Shown here piece by piece: positions 1-5,531 of a stretch of 7,574 bases of DNA (its first letter is position 1; every line of letters starts with the position of its first letter). The translations under genes were made by a program, and so were the position numbers. Under the pieces are notes generated by a model, which saw only the letters and a program-made list of their open reading frames with translations, was not told where the DNA came from and did not search any database. The DNA is taken from positions 1 through 7,574 of the forward strand of contig JAAZIG010000335.1 of assembly GCA_012510325.1 (NCBI GenBank), in the 5' to 3' direction. Source of the DNA: Bacillota bacterium. GTDB lineage: Bacteria > Bacillota > Dethiobacteria > DTU022.

Positions 1-903
1 CGCTCCGGTGGCTTCGGCGATGGCGCGCGGGCCCTCGCAAATAAACATCAGCAGGGCATGTTCAGGGGGAACCACATCGTGCAGCCCCAGCACCAGCATC
101 ACTTCGGCGGCGTCGTGGAGCCGCACCACTGCCGGCTTGTACCCCCCGGCCATAATCTCCTGCAGCATCTCCAGACCGCGATGCATATCCTTAATCCCAT
201 ATGCGCGCATCCACCGCTCCTCCGGGCGGTATTGGAACAGCTTCAGGGTTACCTCGGTAATAAAGCCCAGAGTGCCCTCGCTGCCGATAAACAGATGCCG
301 CAGATCCGGCCCGGTGCTGCGACGGGGCACATTTTTTATCCGCACCACCGTCCCGTCGGCCAGCACCGCTTCCAGACCGACAACGAGATCTTCAATACCT
401 CCGTAGAGGGTGGAAAACTGGCCGGTGCTGCGGGTGGCGACGAGCCCGCCGATATGGGCCATCGGCAGCGATTGGGGATAGTGGCCCACGGTATAGCCCT
501 TTTCATTGAGAACATTTTCCAGATACTCCAGGGGAGTGCCGCATTGAACGGTTACCTGCATGTTGGTTTCGTCGATCTTCAAGATGCTGTTCATCGCGCT
601 GCCGTCGAGGATGACGCCTCCCTCAACCGGTTCGAGACCCCGGGTAACCGATGAGCCGCCGGTGCGGGGAACTACATCCACCTTTCGTTCATTTAAAAAC
701 TTGAGCACCGCAGAGGTTTCTGCAACGTTTGCCGGCTTCACGATGCAGGCAGCCCGCGGCACAAAATTTTCACCGTCCGCCCGCTGGTATACACGGAAGC
801 CGATATAATCTTTTGCTGCTTCAAGGACCGCCGCCTCATCGGTAAACAGACGTTCGCTGCCGACAATGGCTTGCAAGCCGCTGATCAGTTCTCCTGTTTT
901 CAT
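1..903 (-). CDS. FAD-binding oxidase, GlcD / alkyl-DHAP synthase-like (partial, C-terminus beyond window)
   Basis: The reading frame starts with ATG at 903 and stays open to the left edge, giving 301 residues; family members usually run about 450-550, so the C-terminal substrate/cap domain is mostly missing. Residues 50-225 form a PCMH-type FAD-binding domain. Visible motifs are PRTGGSSVTRG (79-89), the FAD pyrophosphate-binding loop, GHYPQSLPMAHIGG (140-153), YGGIEDLV (167-174) and GSEGTLGFITE (208-218). The STGPDLRHLFIGSEG stretch and RLHDAAE (261-267) look closer to alkyldihydroxyacetonephosphate synthase-type proteins than to classical glycolate oxidase, but both belong to one superfamily. 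The start is supported by GAGGAGG and AGGGAG just upstream and by a 4-bp ATGA overlap with the preceding DUF1667 gene. It probably oxidises a 2-hydroxy acid or acts on a DHAP-related substrate; the specificity cannot be read from this part. Family assignment is firm, substrate is not. Confidence 0.88.
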   Translation of the reverse strand, partial: MKTGELISGLQAIVGSERLFTDEAAVLEAAKDYIGFRVYQRADGENFVPRAACIVKPANVAETSAVLKFLNERKVDVVPRTGGSSVTRGLEPVEGGVILDGSAMNSILKIDETNMQVTVQCGTPLEYLENVLNEKGYTVGHYPQSLPMAHIGGLVATRSTGQFSTLYGGIEDLVVGLEAVLADGTVVRIKNVPRRSTGPDLRHLFIGSEGTLGFITEVTLKLFQYRPEERWMRAYGIKDMHRGLEMLQEIMAGGYKPAVVRLHDAAEVMLVLGLHDVVPPEHALLMFICEGPRAIAEATGA

Positions 904-1292
904 CTCCCTGCCTCCTCATCACTTTCCCGGTCATTTTTTCTGTAGATTGAACGGGAAGCTGCAATATCAACCCCGGTGCGACAAATATCCCTGAGCACAA
1001 TATCCCCCGATTGCACCGGTGCCGTCACCGCAGTACTATAAAGTTGTTCCAAACACCGCTTCAGTTTATTCTTGGGAATCTCCGCAGTGGAGATAACCGG
1101 CAAACGGGGCAAAACCGCTCCGCTAATGGCCACAGTGGTGGTAAGCATGCGCCGGGGGTTGCAGTATTCTGAAAGGCCGTACTCCACCCCCCTGTTGCAC
1201 TCATTACCGCTTACCGTAATCTCGCCGTTTTCTTCGCTAACGGTAAGCCGGCAGCTGTTGGGGCAGACAATGCAAACAAACTCTTTTATCAT
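900..1292 (-). CDS. DUF1667 family small cysteine-motif protein (probable Fe-S subunit)
   Basis: A 130-residue protein of the DUF1667 family, which typically accompanies GlpA-like dehydrogenases in anaerobes. The N-terminus carries CIVCPNSC (Cys 7, 10, 14) followed by GNECNRG (Cys 32), a CxxCxxxC-x17-C pattern that resembles the Fe-S binding segment at the start of molybdopterin oxidoreductases. This suggests an iron-sulfur electron-transfer subunit; metal binding is inference. The later conserved stretches NPRRMLTTTV (46-55), the LPRLPV segment and APVQSGDIV (91-99) also fit the family. The frame is open upstream to 1391, but ATG at 1292 is the right start: it is preceded by a perfect AAAGGAGGAGG ten bases away, overlaps the stop of the upstream oxidoreductase as ATGA, and begins exactly where family similarity begins. 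Its stop overlaps the next gene in the same way. It has further cysteines at 44, 80 and 104. The charged C-terminal tail is unremarkable. Confidence 0.9.
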   Translation of the reverse strand: MIKEFVCIVCPNSCRLTVSEENGEITVSGNECNRGVEYGLSEYCNPRRMLTTTVAISGAVLPRLPVISTAEIPKNKLKRCLEQLYSTAVTAPVQSGDIVLRDICRTGVDIAASRSIYRKNDRESDEEAGR

Positions 1293-2545
1293 CTTCTGCC
1301 GGCCTCCTCCTTTAAGGCGATAACAAGCTCGTCCCCACCGGAAGCATCCGCGGTAAAAGTGAGCATCTCCGGCGGAGCAAGAAAGCGGCACCGCTTTTTA
1401 AAGAGCAGCTTTTTCCCGGAGCAGCAGCTCAGGGTAGCCGCTTTTTGGGGGCTGCTCACCCGCAGGAAAAAGGTGGTTTCGCCGCATTCACGTCCCAGGC
1501 GCTGGGGCACCACAAAGTTCACATTTTCTCCCGCCTTGACGGGGCGGCGGCTCTTCTCTTCTCCGAGTTTGCCGCGAAGATAGTTGACCGCCCCGGCAGC
1601 CGCTATTTCACCGCTTGCGCTGACATAGTCCACCAGATCGAACACCACCGCCACATTCCCGGCAGCAAAAATACCGGGCACACCGGTCATAAAATTTTCA
1701 TCCAGCAGCGGCCCCCCGCTGCGCGGGTCGATCTCGACACCCGCCGCCCGGGAGAGCTCATTTTCCGGAATCAGCCCCACCGCCAGCACCAGGAGATCGC
1801 ACTCAATGCGCCGCTCGGTACCGGCTACGGGTTTCATGGCCCCGTCCACCTGCGCCACGGTCACCGCTTCAACTCTCTTGCGCCCGTGCACCGCCGTGAC
1901 GGTGGTAGAAAGGTGCAGGGGAATCTCAAAATCATCGAGACACTGCACGAGGTTGCGGGTCAAGCCTCCCGGAGCGGCCATCACCTCGTAGACCCCCTCC
2001 ACCGCCAGGCCCTCCAGGATCATTCTCCGGGCCATGATCAACCCGATATCCCCGGAACCCAGAATTACCGCTTTGCTTCCCGGCAGATAGCCCTCCATAT
2101 TGATATAGCGCTGCACCGCGCCGGCGGTTAAAACCCCCGCCGGACGGTCACCGTGGATCAGCACCTGGCTGGCGGTGCGCTCCCGGCAGCCCATCGCCAA
2201 CACGATCGCCCCACTGTTTATCTCGAGCATGCCCTCACTCTTGTTGCAGGCATAGATCGTTTTGTCCGCCCCGATCTCCAAAACCATCGTGTCCAGCTTC
2301 ACCGCTATATCGCTCTGCTCCACTGCATCAATAAACAGCTGTGCATATTGGGTGCCGCTCAGCCGCTTATCGAAACGGTGGATGCCAAAACCATCGTGAA
2401 TACACTGCTGCAGAATGCCGCCCAGCTCAATATTGCGCTCCAGAATCAGCACTTTTTCGGCACCCAGCTCCCTTGCTTTCAGCGCTGCCGCCAAACCCGC
2501 CGGTCCTCCCCCGATTACCGCGATATCTATCTCCACCCTTTTCAT
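1289..2545 (-). CDS. NAD(P)/FAD-dependent oxidoreductase, partner of GlpA-like dehydrogenase (HcnB / sarcosine-oxidase-alpha-like fold)
   Basis: A 418-residue flavoprotein of the pyridine nucleotide-disulfide oxidoreductase type. The N-terminal FAD-binding Rossmann motif is VIGGGPAGLAAAL (10-22), followed by GGILQQCIHDGFG (42-54), the hallmark segment of the oxidoreductase encoded beside GlpA-like proteins in anaerobes. AMGCRERTASQ (117-127) and RPAGVLTAGAVQRYIN (134-149) are typical of the family. A second dinucleotide-binding motif, VILGSGDIG (160-168), and the C-terminal FAD segment PGIFAAGNV (290-298) complete the fold. It probably shuttles electrons between the GlpA-like subunit, the DUF1667 protein and a nicotinamide or quinone/ferredoxin acceptor; the direction and acceptor are inferred. 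The tail after residue 335 is an extra domain with paired cysteines (374-375) of unclear role. The frame is open upstream to 2677, but ATG at 2545 fits the family N-terminus, sits after a G-rich ribosome binding site and overlaps the upstream stop as ATGA. Confidence 0.9.
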   Translation of the reverse strand: MKRVEIDIAVIGGGPAGLAAALKARELGAEKVLILERNIELGGILQQCIHDGFGIHRFDKRLSGTQYAQLFIDAVEQSDIAVKLDTMVLEIGADKTIYACNKSEGMLEINSGAIVLAMGCRERTASQVLIHGDRPAGVLTAGAVQRYINMEGYLPGSKAVILGSGDIGLIMARRMILEGLAVEGVYEVMAAPGGLTRNLVQCLDDFEIPLHLSTTVTAVHGRKRVEAVTVAQVDGAMKPVAGTERRIECDLLVLAVGLIPENELSRAAGVEIDPRSGGPLLDENFMTGVPGIFAAGNVAVVFDLVDYVSASGEIAAAGAVNYLRGKLGEEKSRRPVKAGENVNFVVPQRLGRECGETTFFLRVSSPQKAATLSCCSGKKLLFKKRCRFLAPPEMLTFTADASGGDELVIALKEEAGRR

Positions 2546-4296
2546 TTGTCCGCCCCCCCCTCCGCCCGGGGCCGGTTGGACTTCAGCAGAATCCGGGATC
2601 CTTCCCCCTTCAGGGTAACCTCGGTCCAGCTTATGCCCCGCTCCCTGGCCAGCAGCTCCAGCACCCGGGGCTGACAAAAACCGCCCTGGCAGCGTCCCAT
2701 TCCGGCGCGGGTGCGCCTCTTAACCGCATCGATGGACGCCGGCGGAACCGGCGAGCGCAAAGCATCCAGGATTTCACCTTCGGTAATGGTTTCACAGCGG
2801 CAGATGATCCGCCCGTAGCGCGGATCCTTCCGGATTAGCGCCTCCTGCTCCGCGCGGGAAAGGTGTCTGAATTCCGGCTGCGGCAGACGCAGCGGCTCCC
2901 AGCCGGGATCTCTCTCAAGCGGCTCGCCTCTTTCTTCAGCAGCTGCGGCCACGATCTGTTCCACTTTCCCGGCGATAGCCGGCGCGGCCGCAAGTCCCGG
3001 CGACTGAATGGCGGCCACGTTAATAAAGCCGGCGGTTATCGGCGACATCCCGATAATAAAGTCCTCGCTGTAGTCAGCCGGACGATTCCCCGCAAAATAA
3101 CGGATCACATCACTGTAATCGATCGTTTCATCACCCCGTCCCATGGCATAGGCCAGTTCGCGGGCCGAGGTGCTCAGGTCCTCCTTATCGGGACTTTCGC
3201 TAGCCGAAGGACCCATCAAAATATTTTTTTCGGGGGTGTAGCACATCCCGCCGCCCTTGGTATAGCTCTTTTGCAGGGTCCGCCGAACGGTTTCGAAGGT
3301 GACATGATCGCAGAGGCAGTCGTAGGCGGGGCTCCGGGCCTTGTCCAAAATGGCGATAACCCCTTTGCGGGGATGGATCGTAAAGCTTTTATCTCCCGCC
3401 ATGGCCGATATCTCATCGGCATAGACTCCGGCACAGTTAATGATTATCCGGGAGCGGACAATTCCCTTTGTGGTCACCGCCCCCACCGCCGCCCCTTTTT
3501 CAGTGAGAATATCGGCCGCGGTGCAGTTGAACCAAAACCGAACCCCGTTTTCAGCAGCATTTTCAGCGAGAGCCACTGTGACCTGGTACGGCTCCACCAG
3601 CGCCATGGTCGGCAGCCACATCGCCCCTTTTACCCCGATAGCGCTGCGCTTCAGGCCCGGTTCCAACTCCACGGCGCGTCTCCCCCCGACAAGCTGCACC
3701 CCCTCCACGCCATTTTTGAGCGCCTTGATATAACCGTAAAGCAGGGCGGGCCATAACCAGCGGCTGGTAATAAACCCCATCGCCCCGCAGCGCTGCAGGG
3801 TGAAGTGCAGCTCTTCCGCCCAGCGGGTGTACAGGCGGTTTCCCTCCACATTCAGGCGGGCTTTCAGGGTGCCCGGCTTTTCCGCATGCCCCGGGTGAAT
3901 ATTGCCGTTGTTGGCCTTCGTCGCTCCGGTAGCCACATCGCCGCTCATCTCGACGACCAAAATATCGAGCTTATATTTGGCCAACTCCCTGGCGATACCG
4001 CAACCGGTGATCCCCGCCCCGATAATCAGCACATCAACATCGGCCGCCAGCCCCCGGCTCCTGCCCGCATCACGCAGAGGACGGTAGTCTTTTTGGGGGA
4101 TCCGCTGCCCCGCTACCCGCAGCTCGTTGACCACATTTTCCACCCCGGGCAACCGGGCCGCCTTGTGCCCGATATCGACCAGCTGCTGCCAGCTGGCACA
4201 TTCCCCGTAAAGCGTTAAGATGCCGCGGTCATCGAGCCCTACGCTCAGCTCAACCTTTGGAAAAGCCTTCTGTAAAGCCTTCTTTATTTTTCTCAC
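2542..4296 (-). CDS. GlpA-like FAD-dependent dehydrogenase with BON-like N-terminus and BFD [2Fe-2S] C-terminus
   Basis: A 584-residue flavoprotein related to anaerobic glycerol-3-phosphate dehydrogenase subunit A and to L-2-hydroxyglutarate oxidase (DAO family). Residues about 5-62 look like a BON domain (SVGLDDRGILTLYGECAS and LPGVENVVNELRV). The FAD Rossmann motif DVLIIGAGITGCG lies at 88-100, followed by the family motif ATGATKANNGNIHPG (122-136) and a C-terminal FAD segment including GNRPADYSEDFIIG (403-416). The last ~90 residues are a BFD-like [2Fe-2S] domain with ligands Cys 499, 501, 536 and 541 (IICRCE and GRCQGGFC). It would oxidise a hydroxy-substrate, plausibly glycerol-3-phosphate to DHAP, and pass electrons through the cluster to the partner proteins encoded next. 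The start is GTG with AGGAAAAGGG nine bases upstream; no in-frame ATG precedes the Rossmann motif. It follows the regulator gene by 60 bp without a terminator and overlaps the next gene by 4 bp. The exact substrate is uncertain. Confidence 0.9.
   Translation of the reverse strand: MRKIKKALQKAFPKVELSVGLDDRGILTLYGECASWQQLVDIGHKAARLPGVENVVNELRVAGQRIPQKDYRPLRDAGRSRGLAADVDVLIIGAGITGCGIARELAKYKLDILVVEMSGDVATGATKANNGNIHPGHAEKPGTLKARLNVEGNRLYTRWAEELHFTLQRCGAMGFITSRWLWPALLYGYIKALKNGVEGVQLVGGRRAVELEPGLKRSAIGVKGAMWLPTMALVEPYQVTVALAENAAENGVRFWFNCTAADILTEKGAAVGAVTTKGIVRSRIIINCAGVYADEISAMAGDKSFTIHPRKGVIAILDKARSPAYDCLCDHVTFETVRRTLQKSYTKGGGMCYTPEKNILMGPSASESPDKEDLSTSARELAYAMGRGDETIDYSDVIRYFAGNRPADYSEDFIIGMSPITAGFINVAAIQSPGLAAAPAIAGKVEQIVAAAAEERGEPLERDPGWEPLRLPQPEFRHLSRAEQEALIRKDPRYGRIICRCETITEGEILDALRSPVPPASIDAVKRRTRAGMGRCQGGFCQPRVLELLARERGISWTEVTLKGEGSRILLKSNRPRAEGGADK
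2553..2560 (-). repeat. Run of eight G at the junction of the GlpA-like and oxidoreductase genes
   Basis: On the minus strand the last codons of the GlpA-like gene read GAG GGG GGG GCG GAC AAA TGA. The G8 run also forms part of the G-rich ribosome binding site of the next gene, whose ATG overlaps the stop. Its reading frame is open across this region, so a one-base slip would fuse the two proteins. Confidence 0.85.
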
Positions 4297-4305
4297 TTGT
4301 TACAA

Positions 4306-4315
4306 CCCTTTTCCT
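4306..4315 (-). promoter_or_regulatory. Ribosome binding site for the GTG-started GlpA-like gene
   Basis: On the minus strand AGGAAAAGGG precedes the GTG at 4296 by nine bases (TTGTAACAA). It is a moderate Shine-Dalgarno match and the only one near this reading frame's beginning. It supports GTG rather than a later ATG as the start. Confidence 0.6.
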
Positions 4316-4356
4316 GATTGAAAGGAAGCCACTATGCCGACCGCACCGCTCTCTCT

Positions 4357-5322
4357 TTAGAAAAAACGAGGCGCCATCTGCATGCCGATAACCTGTTTTT
4401 GGATATAGGCCACCACATCGCTGTTCAAATACCGCCTGATCACGCCGGACATCCCATATTCCTTCTTATTTACCAGCACCACCGGCAGCTGGAACCCCGG
4501 CATCTTTGCCGGAGCGATGGGAACAACGCTGACCTCTTTTCTCGAGATCCGTTTTTCCATGGTAAAAGGCAGAGAGTAGAGCTCATTTAAGAAAACATCC
4601 AGATCACCGCGGTAGACCACCCCGTCCACCTCACCTGATAAAAAAGAGACACTGGCAGAAACGTATGGGCGCTGGACAATCTCCACCTGTTTATCTTGGC
4701 ACAGCAGTTGGGTTAACTCCCACTGATCAGTGCTGGCCGGGTCTGCCGCCAGCCTCATTCCGGGTTCTATCTCAGAAAGGCCCGGACGATTTAAATAAAG
4801 CATATAGGGCTGTGAATATAGCGATTGATCCAGGGAAAAGGCGATCTCCAGATGGGGAGCGCTCCTGGTAAATTTTTCAGCCGTGCTCTGGGTTACCACC
4901 ACAAAATCATAAATACCCCGGCTCAAGGCATCGACCCTGGTTTTACCCCCCTGAACAAAAGCAAAGGTAAACGGCACCGGACATCCGCCCATGGCCTGAC
5001 AGATTCCGCTGGCCAGCCCCGCCAGATAGGTATTCAGCGGTGCCGGCATCGAGCCGGTGATGAATTTAAGACCGGCATGTTTAAACAGCTTCTCTTCATT
5101 TTTATCTTTTAGAAAGGTGCCCTTTTTCCCCTGTATATCCAGGGTGACAGCGCCGCCATGCTGCAGGGCGGACAGCGCATTTTGAATCACGCCGCGGGAG
5201 GAGCAAAATATGTCGGAGTATTCCTTAATCGTAGGAAGGCGTTCGCCGTTCTCGGTTCCCAGGAGCCCGCGAGCTATGCTGGTGGTCACCAGCCAGCTCT
5301 TGCTATACTTTGCGGTTTCCAT
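4357..5322 (-). CDS. yhfZ: YhfZ-type transcriptional regulator (GntR-like winged helix plus ligand-binding domain)
   Basis: A 321-residue regulator matching the YhfZ family. Residues about 10-72 form the winged-helix DNA-binding domain: VTTSIARGLLG (12-22), RLPTIKEYSDIFCSSRG (28-44) and the wing QGKKGTFL (64-71). These align closely with my recollection of E. coli YhfZ, which has VTTLARYLLGE and RRGRNGSYL in the same places. Residues about 85-315 are the YhfZ C-terminal domain, which resembles a periplasmic-binding-protein fold and probably senses a small metabolite; ITGSMPAPLNTYLAGLASG (88-106) and RVDALSRGIYDFVVV (129-143) are characteristic. It lacks a signal peptide, so it acts in the cytoplasm. 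ATG at 5322 follows GGTGG within a short leader of a strong promoter. As the first gene of the dehydrogenase operon it most likely controls that operon and itself. In E. coli YhfZ sits in an unrelated gene cluster, so the inducer cannot be transferred. Confidence 0.9.
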   Translation of the reverse strand: METAKYSKSWLVTTSIARGLLGTENGERLPTIKEYSDIFCSSRGVIQNALSALQHGGAVTLDIQGKKGTFLKDKNEEKLFKHAGLKFITGSMPAPLNTYLAGLASGICQAMGGCPVPFTFAFVQGGKTRVDALSRGIYDFVVVTQSTAEKFTRSAPHLEIAFSLDQSLYSQPYMLYLNRPGLSEIEPGMRLAADPASTDQWELTQLLCQDKQVEIVQRPYVSASVSFLSGEVDGVVYRGDLDVFLNELYSLPFTMEKRISRKEVSVVPIAPAKMPGFQLPVVLVNKKEYGMSGVIRRYLNSDVVAYIQKQVIGMQMAPRFF

Positions 5323-5340
5323 CTAACCACCATCTTTATA

Positions 5341-5354
5341 TACACTATTTTGTA
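5341..5354. promoter_or_regulatory. Possible second operator: inverted repeat TACA-N6-TGTA near the transcription start
   Basis: On the minus strand TACAAAATAGTGTA has 4-bp inverted arms around a 6-bp centre, starting a few bases after the predicted transcription start. Arm length is short and the region is AT-rich, so chance is possible. Its place in the leader would suit repression or autoregulation. Confidence 0.25.
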
Positions 5355-5364
5355 CTTAAATAAT

Positions 5365-5393
5365 ATTATAGGACAATTGTCTCCTTTTGTCTA
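5365..5393 (-). promoter_or_regulatory. Sigma-A/70 promoter of the regulator-dehydrogenase operon
   Basis: Reading the minus strand, TAGACA (5393-5388, five of six to TTGACA) is followed after exactly 17 bp by a perfect TATAAT (5370-5365). A transcript would begin near 5358 and leave a leader of about 36 bases before the YhfZ-type ATG at 5322. The surrounding sequence is markedly AT-rich compared with the genes on either side. No other good promoter was found before the GlpA-like gene, so this one probably drives the whole operon. Confidence 0.8.
5372..5381. promoter_or_regulatory. Candidate operator: perfect palindrome GACAATTGTC in the promoter spacer
   Basis: GACAATTGTC is a perfect 10-bp palindrome lying between the -35 and -10 hexamers. 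On the minus strand its AGACAA half is repeated ten bases upstream (AGACAA at 5392-5387 and 5382-5377), overlapping the -35 element. A protein bound here would block RNA polymerase. The YhfZ-type regulator encoded immediately downstream is the obvious candidate; this is inference from position only. Confidence 0.5.
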
Positions 5394-5395
5394 TA

Positions 5396-5423
5396 GCCCG
5401 CGAGCATTCGCCCGCGAACACTC
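5396..5423 (-). repeat. TCGCGGGC direct repeats and a wobble-paired hairpin upstream of the promoter
   Basis: TCGCGGGC (minus strand) occurs at 5417-5410 and again at 5403-5396, a spacing of 14 bp, just upstream of the -35 box. Overlapping this, 5423-5402 can fold as RNA into a hairpin GAGUGUUCGC/GCGAAUGCUC. The hairpin is fully paired only on the minus-strand transcript, through two G-U pairs. No U-run follows, so it is not a standard intrinsic terminator. It could be an activator site, a weak terminator or a 3'-end stabilising hairpin for the response regulator mRNA. Confidence 0.4.
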
Positions 5424-5531
5424 ACCTATAATCTATCCTGGAGGAAATCGGTTCACTCAGAAGAAACTGTGCTGAAAGGTGGTGAGATTGACCGGGAAAA
5501 GCTCTTTGGGGAGCAGGGAGGACTCCGGCAA

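Noticed and set aside
58..654. Long plus-strand open frame opposite the FAD oxidase gene
   Set aside because: The translation has no family motifs and is low-complexity in Pro, His and Arg; the minus frame carries clear FAD-binding motifs. It is an antisense shadow in GC-rich coding DNA.
1293..1391. Upstream extension of the DUF1667 gene
   Set aside because: The added residues overlap the coding end of the upstream gene and do not fit the family N-terminus; the ATG at 1292 has a perfect ribosome binding site and an ATGA overlap.
1445..2131. Long plus-strand open frame opposite the oxidoreductase gene
   Set aside because: It is rich in His, Arg and Gln with no recognisable domain, and the minus strand codes for both dinucleotide-binding motifs of a flavoprotein across the same bases.
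2546..2677. Upstream extension of the oxidoreductase gene as a normal translation start
   Set aside because: The FAD Rossmann motif begins ten residues after ATG 2545, as usual in the family. The extension is Gly/Pro-rich read-through of another frame; it matters only for the possible slippage fusion.
2863..3756. 297-residue plus-strand open frame opposite the GlpA-like gene
   Set aside because: No domain is recognisable, there is no operonic context on the plus strand, and the minus frame is an unambiguous DAO-family flavoprotein.
5402..5423. Hairpin considered as an intrinsic terminator for the response regulator gene
   Set aside because: No U-run follows on the minus strand and the pairing needs two adjacent G-U pairs with a very short loop, so it was listed as a repeat/hairpin only.
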